DNA of 64,000 nt. Source: Acetatifactor sp. (GTDB lineage Bacteria; Bacillota; Clostridia; Lachnospirales; Lachnospiraceae). Each line of letters starts with the position of its first letter. Within the stretch, counting starts at the first letter, position 1. Made by a program: the position numbers and the translations under genes. The notes under the pieces were generated by a model, which saw only the letters and a list, made by a program, of their open reading frames with translations, searched no databases and was not told the DNA's origin. This document shows positions 1 to 8,209 of the stretch, piece by piece. The stretch spans positions 124,001-188,000 of the forward strand of contig JAILLF010000043.1 in the NCBI GenBank assembly GCA_024693365.1, read 5' to 3'.

Positions 1-461
1 GAGAACCGGAAACTGACCTGATCGGGAAGGCGGACGTGCTTCTCTTGGACGTGCCGTGTTCCGGACTGGGAGTCATTGGAAAGAAGCGTGACGTAAAGTA
101 TCACGTCACGGAGGAAGGACTTTCCGGTCTTGATGAACTCCAAAAAGAAATTCTGGACGGCGCGACAAGGTACGTAAAGCCGGGAGGCATCCTGCTTTAC
201 AGCACTTGTACGATCAGAAGTCGGGAAAACCGGGATGCGGTAAGGTGGATTCTGGAGAACTTGCCGTTTGAGCCCGTTTCGGTGGAGGCGGAGCTCCCTG
301 CGGCCGTTATGGCGGGCGTGCTGGAGGAAAAACAGGCTTTTCGCGGAGAAAAGACTCCGTGGGAGAATTGTTTTGCGCAAATTCTTCCCGGCGTTCTCGA
401 AATGGATGGCTTTTTCTTTGCAAAGTTTAGGAGAAAAATGAATGCAGACAGTGGAAACTGA
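1..461 (+). CDS. rsmB: 16S rRNA m5C967 methyltransferase RsmB, C-terminal part
   Basis: This is the C-terminal part of RsmB (Sun/Fmu), which uses SAM to methylate C967 (E. coli numbering) of 16S rRNA. The frame is open to the window edge, so the start and the NusB-like N-terminal domain lie upstream. The DVPCSG motif (bases 48-65) and the YSTCT motif (198-212) carry the two conserved cysteines of RNA m5C methyltransferases. The protein ends in a basic FAKFRRK tail typical of the family. The stop overlaps the rlmN start by 20 bases, so the two are probably translationally coupled at the head of the rlmN-stp-prkC-rsgA string. Truncation here is only by the window. Confidence 0.93.
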   Translation, partial: EPETDLIGKADVLLLDVPCSGLGVIGKKRDVKYHVTEEGLSGLDELQKEILDGATRYVKPGGILLYSTCTIRSRENRDAVRWILENLPFEPVSVEAELPAAVMAGVLEEKQAFRGEKTPWENCFAQILPGVLEMDGFFFAKFRRKMNADSGN

Positions 462-1530
462 CGGAAAAACAGACGTAAAATCCCTGACGCTTGAGGAACT
501 TCAGAAAACCATGGAGGACATGGGGGAGAAGGCTTTTCGCGCGAAACAGTTATATCAGTGGATGCATGAAAAGCTTGCCGGAAGCTATGAGGAAATGACC
601 AACCTTTCCGCAAGCTTCAAAGAGAAGTGCAGGGAGAGATTTTGGTACGCGTCCCTGGAAACCGTCAGAGTGCAGGAATCAAAGATTGACGGCACGCGGA
701 AATATTTGTTTGGCCTTCGTGACGGCAACGTGGTAGAGAGTGTTTGGATGCAGTATAAGCATGGAAACAGTGTTTGCATCTCTTCTCAGGTTGGCTGCCG
801 CATGGGTTGCAGGTTTTGTGCTTCCACGCTGGATGGACTTGAGAGGAATCTGACGCCCTCGGAGATGCTCGAACAGATTTATTCCATTACAAAACATACG
901 GGACAAAGGGTTAGCAACGTCGTAGTCATGGGGACGGGTGAACCCATGGATAATTATGATAATCTGATCCGTTTTTTAAAGCTTTTGACAGATGAGAACG
1001 GACTCAACGTTTCCCAGAGAAACGTTACGGTGTCTACGTGCGGGCTTGTTCCGCGGATGAAGCAGTTTGCCGGGGAAGGATTACAGGTAACCCTGGCGCT
1101 TAGCCTGCACGCTTCCAATGACGAAAAGCGTCGGAAACTGATGCCGATTGCCAACAAGTATTCCATACGAGAATTGATGGAAGCTTGTGATTACTATTTC
1201 AAGCAGACGGGCCGGAGAATCACGTTTGAATACAGTCTTGTCGGCGGCGTAAACGACACGGATGAGGACGCGGAGGAATTGTCAAGACTTGCGGCAAAGC
1301 TTTGTTGCCACGTCAACCTGATTCCGGTCAATCCCATCAAGGAACGGGATTACGTTCAGTCAGAGGCGAAAAGGGTGCTTGCTTTTAAAAATAAGCTTGA
1401 AAGAAATAAAATAAATGTTACAATTAGAAGGGAAATGGGCCGTGACATTGACGGGGCCTGTGGACAGTTGAGAAGGAAACATAAGGAATCCATTTCCATG
1501 GAAGGTACGGGAGGACAACAGGGGTGCTAA
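442..1530 (+). CDS. rlmN: 23S rRNA/tRNA adenine-C2 methyltransferase RlmN
   Basis: Radical-SAM enzyme that methylates C2 of A2503 in 23S rRNA and A37 of some tRNAs. The radical-SAM triad CxxxCxxC is at Cys119, Cys123 and Cys126 (GCRMGCRFCAS). The resolving cysteine is Cys340 in DGACGQL. The GTGEPMDN glycine-rich SAM motif and the LALSLHA strand are present. Length of 362 residues is normal. The ATG at 442 follows AGGAGA with good spacing and lies inside the end of rsmB; the stop overlaps the GTG of the phosphatase gene. Loss of this methylation is known to change linezolid/tiamulin susceptibility in other bacteria, but nothing here is unusual. Confidence 0.97.
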   Translation: MQTVETDGKTDVKSLTLEELQKTMEDMGEKAFRAKQLYQWMHEKLAGSYEEMTNLSASFKEKCRERFWYASLETVRVQESKIDGTRKYLFGLRDGNVVESVWMQYKHGNSVCISSQVGCRMGCRFCASTLDGLERNLTPSEMLEQIYSITKHTGQRVSNVVVMGTGEPMDNYDNLIRFLKLLTDENGLNVSQRNVTVSTCGLVPRMKQFAGEGLQVTLALSLHASNDEKRRKLMPIANKYSIRELMEACDYYFKQTGRRITFEYSLVGGVNDTDEDAEELSRLAAKLCCHVNLIPVNPIKERDYVQSEAKRVLAFKNKLERNKINVTIRREMGRDIDGACGQLRRKHKESISMEGTGGQQGC

Positions 1531-2258
1531 AAGCATTTTCCCTAACCGACGTCGGTAGGAAAAGACAACTAAATGAGGACTACGTCTGTGCAAGAACGGA
1601 AGAGGTCGGAAACCTTTCCAATTTCTTTATCGTGGCAGACGGAATGGGCGGGCATAAGGCTGGCGACCGGGCTTCCAAGGAAACCGTGGAAATGATGCTG
1701 GAGAAAATCTCCACCGTGAAGGAAACGGATCCCAAGGTAATCTTTCAGGAGGCCTTGAACGTGGCAAACAGGAAGGTTTTTCTGGATGCCAGCGCGTCAG
1801 AGGATCTGGAAGGCATGGGAACCACCGTCGTGGCGGCTACCATTCGTGACGGAAAGCTTCTGGCCATGAACGTGGGAGACAGCAGGCTATACTTGATTTC
1901 TGGCGGGGAGATCCGTCAGATTACGATGGATCACTCCCTTGTGGAGGAAATGGTCCGGAAAGGCATTCTTGCAAAAGAGAAAGCACGCAACCATCCCAAG
2001 AAAAACATCATCACCAGGGCCGTTGGCGTTGCGCCGGCCGTGGAACCGGATTTTTTTGAGGTGGACTTAAAAGCAGGAGACAGAATACTAATGTGTTCCG
2101 ACGGCCTGAGCAACATGCTTGAGGATGAGGAACTGCAGAAAATTGTTGAAAGCGTTGGAACCTTAGAGGACAAGGCAAAGCTCTTGGTTGACGCTGCAAA
2201 CGTAAACGGCGGAAAGGACAACGTTTCCGTGATTTTGATCGAGATCCCTGCAGAATAG
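1524..2258 (+). CDS. stp: PP2C-type serine/threonine phosphatase (Stp/PrpC)
   Basis: Metal-dependent PP2C phosphatase, partner of the PASTA kinase encoded next. Motifs in order: the N-terminal DVGRKRQLNEDY with its conserved Arg and Asp, VADGMGGHKAGD with metal-binding Asp and Gly, GTTVVAATI, NVGDSRLYLI, the QITMDHSL segment, and the late CSDGLSN and GGKDNVSVI metal ligands. The 244-residue length is that of bacterial PrpC/Stp. The start is GTG at 1524, overlapping the rlmN stop and preceded by GGGAGGA. By family knowledge it reverses phosphorylation by PrkC on cell-wall and translation targets. It is cytoplasmic, with no membrane segment. Confidence 0.95.
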   Translation: MLKAFSLTDVGRKRQLNEDYVCARTEEVGNLSNFFIVADGMGGHKAGDRASKETVEMMLEKISTVKETDPKVIFQEALNVANRKVFLDASASEDLEGMGTTVVAATIRDGKLLAMNVGDSRLYLISGGEIRQITMDHSLVEEMVRKGILAKEKARNHPKKNIITRAVGVAPAVEPDFFEVDLKAGDRILMCSDGLSNMLEDEELQKIVESVGTLEDKAKLLVDAANVNGGKDNVSVILIEIPAE

Positions 2259-2274
2259 ATTTTGGAGAAGACTT

Positions 2275-4440
2275 ATGGTAAAGATGGGTATGATGATCGG
2301 TAACCGATATGAGATCTTGGAAAAGATCGGTACCGGCGGCATGTCAGACGTATATCGGGCGAAATGTCATAAGCTGAACCGTTACGTGGCGGTGAAGGTT
2401 TTGAAACAGGAATTCGCGGAAAACGAGAACTTTGTTTCGAAATTCATCATCGAGGCACAGGCGGCAGCAGGACTGATGCATCCCAACATCGTGAATGTTT
2501 ACGACGTTGGTGAGGAAGCCGGCATTCATTACATCGTAATGGAACTGATCGAGGGCATCACGCTCAAGAAATATATCGAGAAGAAGGCGCGCCTTTCGTA
2601 CAAAGAGGCTGTCAGCATTGCAATTCAGGTGAGCATGGGCATTGAGGCAGCCCACAACAATCACATCATCCACAGAGACATTAAGCCTCAGAACATCATT
2701 ATTTCCAAGGACGGAAAGGTAAAGGTTACGGATTTCGGAATTGCCAAAGCGGCATCCAGCAACACCATTACCTCGAACGTTATGGGTTCCGTTCACTATA
2801 CCTCCCCTGAGCAGGCTCGCGGCGGATACAGTGATGAGAAGAGTGACGTTTATTCATTGGGCATTACCATGTTTGAGATGTTGACCGGACGGGTTCCCTT
2901 TAACGGGGAGACGACGGTTGCCATAGCCATTAAGCACATTCAGGAAGAATTGCCATATCCGAGCGATTACGTTCCCGAGATTCCCGTGGCAGTGGAATCC
3001 ATTGTGCTGAAATGTTGTCAGAAATCTCCCGACAGACGCTATCAGAACATGGGAGAGCTTTTAAGAGATCTGAAGCAATCGCTCCTTACGCCGGACGAGG
3101 ATTTTGTGGAGCTTGACAATCCGGACGTGGACGGCGGAACGCGCGCCATCAATGACTGGGAGCTTAGCCAGGTGCGCGGAAGGACTTACGCCGATGATTC
3201 CGAAGAGGGGATCCGGCTGAAGGATCAAGAATATCAGGACGGTTACGAGGCGGAACCGGAAGCTTACGATGACATGGACGGGGACGATAACCGCAGCGGC
3301 ATGACGAAGGTGGAGAAGATCACCGCCATCGTCACGGTGATCGTGGGAATCGTGATCCTGATCATCATTCTGGTTCTCAGCAAGCAGTTGCTCAACTATT
3401 TTTTGCCTGAAAAGGATGGGGAGAGTTCCATAGGCTCGGGACGAACTTCTCCGATCATCTCGGATGAAAGTTCCACGGGCAATTTGTCAGAAGAGATTTC
3501 CAAGCCTGACGTTCCCAGCAGGGAGATGCCCACCGTGGAAGGACTTAGCGTTGAAGAAGCGAGAAGAAAGCTGCGGGAACTTAAGATGTTGGTTTCCGTG
3601 GAGTACGTGGAATCGGACTTGGTCCCATCGGGGGACGTGATCAGCGCTGACGTGGAAGCAGGACTTATGGTACCGGAAGGCAGTGAAATCGTGCTTACCG
3701 TGAGTTCCGGCGTTGAGGGTGTTTTGGTGCCTGACGTGACGGGATGTACCTTGGATGAAGCGAGCAATCGCCTCGATCAGGCAGGCTTTCTGGTAAATAA
3801 ACTGGAAGATTATTCGGATGCGGAGGAAGGTCTTGTATTTAACCAGAATCCGGTCAGCCGCGTGAAGGCCCCGAAAGGCAGCGTGATCACGGTCTACGTC
3901 AGCAAGGGCAAGGAAAACGTCATGAAGAAGGTTCCCGACCTGATCGGGTTAGAGCAGTCGGAGGGAACGCTTCGCGCCATTGAAAGCGGTCTTAGCATCG
4001 GCAATATTCAAATGGTCTTTAATGACAATTATGCGGAGGGAAAAATCTGTACCCAGAGCTATTCTTCCGGCGTATACGTGGACGAGGGCACTGCCATCGA
4101 CATCTGTGTCAGCATGGGGCAGAAGCGCTCTTATAAGTGTGACGTGACGATCGAAGCGCCGTCAGCGGCAGAGGCACCGGATTACAGGGCGGGCAGCACC
4201 GTGGGACTGAAGCTCGTGGCAGATACGGGGATGGTTTTGCTGGATACGAAGACGACCAGCTTTCCATATCCCGTCAGCTATCAAAGCATCGATTCCCCGG
4301 GGGGTAACCTGACTGTCACTTATACCGTTACCATCCCCGGCGAGACGACCACGGATCCGGCTACCGGAGAAACCGTTGTCAGTGAGGCGAAGACGGAAAC
4401 AAAGAGTTTTACCAGAAGAATAGATTTTGTGAGAGAATAG
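2275..4440 (+). CDS. prkC: PASTA-domain serine/threonine protein kinase (PrkC/StkP family)
   Basis: Membrane kinase that senses muropeptides or lipid II through external PASTA repeats. Residues 1-270 form a Hanks kinase: glycine loop GTGGMSDVY, catalytic Lys41, catalytic Asp135 in HRDIKPQN, a DFG motif and the SPEQARGG activation segment. An acidic juxtamembrane stretch follows, then one membrane helix at about 349-371. Three PASTA repeats span about 418-482, 483-550 and 551-622. A final domain of about 100 residues, rich in Thr and Pro, has no assignment. The gene follows its phosphatase by 16 bases and precedes rsgA by 7, so one transcript is likely. Length of 721 is somewhat above the usual 600-660 because of the tail. 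Confidence 0.96.
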   Translation: MVKMGMMIGNRYEILEKIGTGGMSDVYRAKCHKLNRYVAVKVLKQEFAENENFVSKFIIEAQAAAGLMHPNIVNVYDVGEEAGIHYIVMELIEGITLKKYIEKKARLSYKEAVSIAIQVSMGIEAAHNNHIIHRDIKPQNIIISKDGKVKVTDFGIAKAASSNTITSNVMGSVHYTSPEQARGGYSDEKSDVYSLGITMFEMLTGRVPFNGETTVAIAIKHIQEELPYPSDYVPEIPVAVESIVLKCCQKSPDRRYQNMGELLRDLKQSLLTPDEDFVELDNPDVDGGTRAINDWELSQVRGRTYADDSEEGIRLKDQEYQDGYEAEPEAYDDMDGDDNRSGMTKVEKITAIVTVIVGIVILIIILVLSKQLLNYFLPEKDGESSIGSGRTSPIISDESSTGNLSEEISKPDVPSREMPTVEGLSVEEARRKLRELKMLVSVEYVESDLVPSGDVISADVEAGLMVPEGSEIVLTVSSGVEGVLVPDVTGCTLDEASNRLDQAGFLVNKLEDYSDAEEGLVFNQNPVSRVKAPKGSVITVYVSKGKENVMKKVPDLIGLEQSEGTLRAIESGLSIGNIQMVFNDNYAEGKICTQSYSSGVYVDEGTAIDICVSMGQKRSYKCDVTIEAPSAAEAPDYRAGSTVGLKLVADTGMVLLDTKTTSFPYPVSYQSIDSPGGNLTVTYTVTIPGETTTDPATGETVVSEAKTETKSFTRRIDFVRE

Positions 4441-4447
4441 AGGAAGC

Positions 4448-5323
4448 ATGCAGGGAAAGATCGTGAAAGGGATCGCGGGATTCTATTACGTGAACGTAGA
4501 TGGGATCCTGTATGAATGTAAGGCAAAGGGAGTCTTTCGCAAGGACCATCGGAAACCTTTGGTGGGAGACGACGTCCTGTTGGAAGTTTTGGATGAGGAA
4601 AAGAAAACAGGCAACGTGACGGAGCTTCTCCCAAGAAAAAGTGAGTTGATCCGCCCGGCGGTGGCCAACGTGGATCAAGGAATGGTCATATTTGCGATGA
4701 CTTCTCCCTCACCGAATCTGAATCTTTTGGATCGCTTTCTGATCATGATGGACAGACAAAAGCTACCATGTCTGATTTGCTTTAACAAAATGGATCTGGA
4801 TGACGGAAAATTGATGGAGACATACCGATCCGCGTATGAGAAGAGCGGACACCCGCTTCTTTTCGTCAGTGCCAAGGAGGGCACGGGATTAAAGGAATTG
4901 CGCGCCTTTCTTGAGGGAAAGACCACCACGGTGGCGGGCCCGAGCGGCGTGGGAAAATCTTCCCTGATCAATCATCTTCTTGGCGAAATGGCCATGGAGA
5001 CGGGAAGCCTTAGCGCGAAGATCGACAGGGGAAAGCATACGACGCGACATTCGGAGCTCCTTCGGATCGATCAAGACAGTTTTATTTTTGACACGCCGGG
5101 ATTTAGCTCCCTTGAGGTTATGGATCTTGAGAAGGAAGAACTGGCGGCGTACTATGAAGAATTTGTCCCATATGAAAAGTTTTGCCGCTTTGGCGGATGC
5201 AGTCACGTGACGGAACCGGTATGCGGCATCAGGCAGGCTGTGGAGACGGGGGAGATTCCGCGGATCCGATATGAAAATTATTGTCAGTTGTATGGAGAAT
5301 TAAAGAGTAAAAGAAAGTACTAG
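4448..5323 (+). CDS. rsgA: ribosome small-subunit GTPase RsgA
   Basis: Circularly permuted GTPase that helps 30S subunit maturation. An N-terminal OB fold (about 1-70) is followed by the permuted G motifs: G4 as FNKMDLD, then G1 as GPSGVGKSS near residue 164, then G3 as DTPGFSS. The C-terminal zinc knuckle reads CRFGGCSH...C, with three Cys and one His. Length of 291 fits the family. It sits directly after prkC, an arrangement conserved in Firmicutes where RsgA is also a kinase target. In many Clostridia rpe and a thiamine pyrophosphokinase come next; here they are replaced by an XpaC/TelA pair. Confidence 0.96.
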   Translation: MQGKIVKGIAGFYYVNVDGILYECKAKGVFRKDHRKPLVGDDVLLEVLDEEKKTGNVTELLPRKSELIRPAVANVDQGMVIFAMTSPSPNLNLLDRFLIMMDRQKLPCLICFNKMDLDDGKLMETYRSAYEKSGHPLLFVSAKEGTGLKELRAFLEGKTTTVAGPSGVGKSSLINHLLGEMAMETGSLSAKIDRGKHTTRHSELLRIDQDSFIFDTPGFSSLEVMDLEKEELAAYYEEFVPYEKFCRFGGCSHVTEPVCGIRQAVETGEIPRIRYENYCQLYGELKSKRKY

Positions 5324-5354
5324 TTACGTTGGTTAACAGAATTGGAGAATTCAC

Positions 5355-6806
5355 ATGAGTAACAATCAGGATTGGAAAAATCTTGGAGAACAGATTCTGG
5401 ATTCCGTGGCGGGAGCCTTAAATTCGGGAGACTTTCAGCAATTGAACAGTCTGGTCTCCGGTACGGTTGACACCGTCGTGCAGGAAGCCAAAAAACAGGC
5501 TGAGATCACGAGGGCAACCCGGGATGAAATTCTTAGACAATACCGGGAGAACAATGCCGCAAACCGTGAAAAATGGCTGCAACAGCAGCAGGAGCTGAAC
5601 CGTCGGAAGGAAGAACGCAGGGAAGAGTGGAGAAAGGTTCGCGAGGCACAACAGTACCGATATACTTCAAATGGTATCGCGTCCAGGCCTTTGCCGCCGC
5701 CTCCCAGAGTGAACCGCGTAAAGTTCAAGAAAGTTGGCAGCGTCAAGAACGTATTGAATACGGTGTTTGGTTCGCTGGGGCTCAGCGTCGGGTTTGGCAT
5801 GTCCATTGTGAGCCTGATATTGATGGCAAACGGAAGTCACTGGTTTCCGTTTGCCTTTGCCACGGCAATCGTGGCAGGCATATCCATCGCAATGCTGGGC
5901 AAGGGAAGCAAGCAGCGCGGATTGATTAACAGGGCGCAGCGTTATATGCAGATCTGTGGAACCAAAATGTATGCGGACATTGATGAAATTGCCGTTCAGA
6001 CGGGAAACAGTTCCAAGTACGTAAGAAAGGACATCAAGAAAATGCTTCGTCTGGGCATGTTCCCGGAAGGTCATTTGGATCTTCAGGAAACCTGCTTTAT
6101 GTTAAACAACGAAGTATATCGTCAGTATACGGAAACTGCGGAAGCGTTTAGAATGCGCGAGCAGATGAATGCGGAGAAGAACCGCGCACTCACGGCAGAG
6201 GAGGAAGAACGGGAACTCAAGCTGCAGCAGGAGAACGAATTAAATACCATGATGTCGGAGGGAGCGGCATACCTCCAGAAGCTGCGTCAGTTGAACGAAT
6301 CCATTCCCGGCCAGGAGATCTCAGGACAACTGTCCCAGTTGGAAACCTTGTTGCGTCAGATCTTTGACCGCGTGAAGGTGCATCCGGAGCAGATGAACCG
6401 CATGCACAAGCTGATGGAGTATTATCTGCCTACGACGGTAAAGCTTGTGGAAGCTTACGTACAGTTTGAAAAGGTGGAGAATCCCGGTCAGGATATCCGG
6501 GATGCCAAGGCAGAGATCCAAAAGACCTTGGGAATCATCAACGAAGCCTTTACGGAATTGCTGAATAACCTCTTCCAGGACGAAGTGTTTGACGCGACCA
6601 CGGATGCCCAGGTTTTGCAGGCAATGCTTTCAAGAGAGGGCCTTCGTCGCGAAATGAGTTCGGAAACTATTGACTCCAAGCAAGAAAACGCATATGATGA
6701 ATATGAGGCGCAAGAGGAAGAAGAGGATGACAATCCGTTTAAGCTTACGCTGGAACCAGAGCAACCTGAGGTGCTGCCTTCCCTGAAGGCGCCATGGGAA
6801 AGCTAG
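5355..6806 (+). CDS. XpaC-family membrane protein (5-bromo-4-chloroindolyl phosphate hydrolysis family)
   Basis: A 483-residue protein of the XpaC family, usually found beside TelA. Residues 1-120 are hydrophilic and coil-forming, rich in Gln, Glu and Arg. Two hydrophobic helices follow at about 135-160 and 165-182 (around SVGFGMSIVSLIL and FAFATAIVAGISIAML). The conserved part then has an RAQRYMQICG segment and a winged-helix-like EIAVQTGNSSKYVRKDIKKMLRLGMFP. A long acidic coiled-coil tail completes it. The family name comes from an indirect phosphatase phenotype in Bacillus; the real function is unknown. It is 32 bases upstream of the TelA gene, and the two probably act together at the membrane. 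Confidence 0.8.
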   Translation: MSNNQDWKNLGEQILDSVAGALNSGDFQQLNSLVSGTVDTVVQEAKKQAEITRATRDEILRQYRENNAANREKWLQQQQELNRRKEERREEWRKVREAQQYRYTSNGIASRPLPPPPRVNRVKFKKVGSVKNVLNTVFGSLGLSVGFGMSIVSLILMANGSHWFPFAFATAIVAGISIAMLGKGSKQRGLINRAQRYMQICGTKMYADIDEIAVQTGNSSKYVRKDIKKMLRLGMFPEGHLDLQETCFMLNNEVYRQYTETAEAFRMREQMNAEKNRALTAEEEERELKLQQENELNTMMSEGAAYLQKLRQLNESIPGQEISGQLSQLETLLRQIFDRVKVHPEQMNRMHKLMEYYLPTTVKLVEAYVQFEKVENPGQDIRDAKAEIQKTLGIINEAFTELLNNLFQDEVFDATTDAQVLQAMLSREGLRREMSSETIDSKQENAYDEYEAQEEEEDDNPFKLTLEPEQPEVLPSLKAPWES

Positions 6807-6838
6807 GAGATAAATGAAATCTATGGAGGATACGCAAA

Positions 6839-8029
6839 ATGAGTAACGAATTGGACGAGATGTTAAATCAAGCACCCAGCCTTACCCTGGACCCCATTCC
6901 AAGTCCCGCTGACGCGATCGCTGAAATGACCTTGACGCCGAACGTGAAGGAAGAAGAGGAAGTACCGGTTGTTCAGGAAGTAAATCTGACTCCACAGGAG
7001 CAGAAAATGGTAGATGATTTCGCTGCACAGATCGACATTACCAACACGCAGCAGGTAATGCAGTACGGTTCCGGAAGCCAGAAGAAGATCGCTGATTTCT
7101 CTGAGAGCGCTCTTGGCAACGTTAGAACCAAGGACATGGGCGAGATCGGAAAGATGCTGACTGACGTTGTTGCTGAGCTGAGAAGCTTCGAAAACGAGGA
7201 AGACAAGGGATTCTTTGGCAACATCTTCAAGAAGAGCACGGCAAAGCTTTCTGACATGAAGGCTAAGTATGACAAGGCTGAAGTGAACGTAAATAAGATC
7301 TGCAAGGTAATGGAAGGTCATCAGGTAACTTTGTTGAAAGACATTGCCATGTTGGATAAGATGTATGATCTGAACATGAACTACTACAAGGAATTGTCCA
7401 TGTACATTCTCGCCGGCAAGCAGAAGCTGGAGCACGCTAAGAGCGTAGAACTTCCTGAGTTGCTTGCAAAGGCTGAGAAGAGCGGACTTCCTGAGGATAC
7501 CCAGGCCGCAAGAGATTTCTCTGCACAGATCGATCGTTTTGAGAAGAAGATTTATGATCTGGAGCTGACCAAGACCATTTCCCTTCAGATGGCGCCTCAG
7601 ATCCGTTTGATCCAGACAAACGATACTGCCATGAGTGAGAAAATCCAATCCACTCTGGTAAATACCATTCCTCTGTGGAAGAGCCAGATGGTAATCGCCA
7701 TCGGACTGAACCACTCCACCAATGCCGCAAGGGCGCAGAAGGAAGTTTCTGACATGACCAACGCGCTTCTGAAGAAGAATGCGGAGACCTTGAAGATTGC
7801 CACCATTGAGACTGCAAAGGAGAATGAGAGAGGTATCGTGGATATTGAAACCTTGACCCAGACCAACCAGACACTGATCAGCACTTTGGACGAAGTGATG
7901 AAGATTCAGGAGGAAGGCAGAACGAGACGTGCAAACGCAGAGGTAGAGCTTGCAAGAATTGAGAACGAGATGAAGGCAAAGCTGCTCGACGTAAGCAAGG
8001 GAAGCATGTTAAAGAAAGAAAGCAAATAA
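6839..8029 (+). CDS. telA: TelA-like toxic anion resistance protein
   Basis: A 396-residue soluble, mostly helical protein of the TelA family (tellurite or toxic-anion resistance; in Listeria linked to nisin and cell-envelope stress). Recognisable segments are LTPQEQKMVDDFAAQID near the start, the FFGNIFKKS stretch, KVMEGHQ and the long central coiled coil, and the QMAPQIRLIQTND block. The C-terminal coil ends in VELARIENEMKAKLL. It follows the XpaC-like gene and is closed by a strong terminator 14 bases after the stop. The start at 6839 follows TGGAGGATACGCAAA. Exact biochemical role is unknown; I infer an envelope-stress pair. Confidence 0.88.
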   Translation: MSNELDEMLNQAPSLTLDPIPSPADAIAEMTLTPNVKEEEEVPVVQEVNLTPQEQKMVDDFAAQIDITNTQQVMQYGSGSQKKIADFSESALGNVRTKDMGEIGKMLTDVVAELRSFENEEDKGFFGNIFKKSTAKLSDMKAKYDKAEVNVNKICKVMEGHQVTLLKDIAMLDKMYDLNMNYYKELSMYILAGKQKLEHAKSVELPELLAKAEKSGLPEDTQAARDFSAQIDRFEKKIYDLELTKTISLQMAPQIRLIQTNDTAMSEKIQSTLVNTIPLWKSQMVIAIGLNHSTNAARAQKEVSDMTNALLKKNAETLKIATIETAKENERGIVDIETLTQTNQTLISTLDEVMKIQEEGRTRRANAEVELARIENEMKAKLLDVSKGSMLKKESK

Positions 8030-8042
8030 TATAGTTTCTGGG

Positions 8043-8073
8043 AGCCGGTTCCGAAGAGGAACCGGCTTTTTTT
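8043..8073 (+). terminator. Rho-independent terminator after telA
   Basis: A perfect 10-bp stem (AGCCGGTTCC / GGAACCGGCT) with a 5-base GAAGA loop is followed by seven Ts. It ends the xpaC-telA transcript. Confidence 0.95.
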
Positions 8074-8209
8074 GTCCACCGGGACGGAAATGATGACAAA
8101 GTTGCGCAAGAATTAGCAAGGATTGAAAAAGAAAAACAATAATTACGTAGCATAAAACGATTTTTTCTGAGAAAATAGACAAAAGGATTTTTTTATGAGG
8201 AGGTTATGC

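Noticed and set aside
6863..7714. Long open frame on the minus strand opposite telA (283 codons)
   Set aside because: It mirrors the telA coding frame, has no ribosome site, and its protein has no recognisable pattern; telA is clearly real.
8074..8142. Possible remnant of a second telA end (frame reading AQELARIEKEKQ before TAA)
   Set aside because: The similarity to the telA tail is only a short coiled-coil-like stretch and could be chance; no start codon is present.
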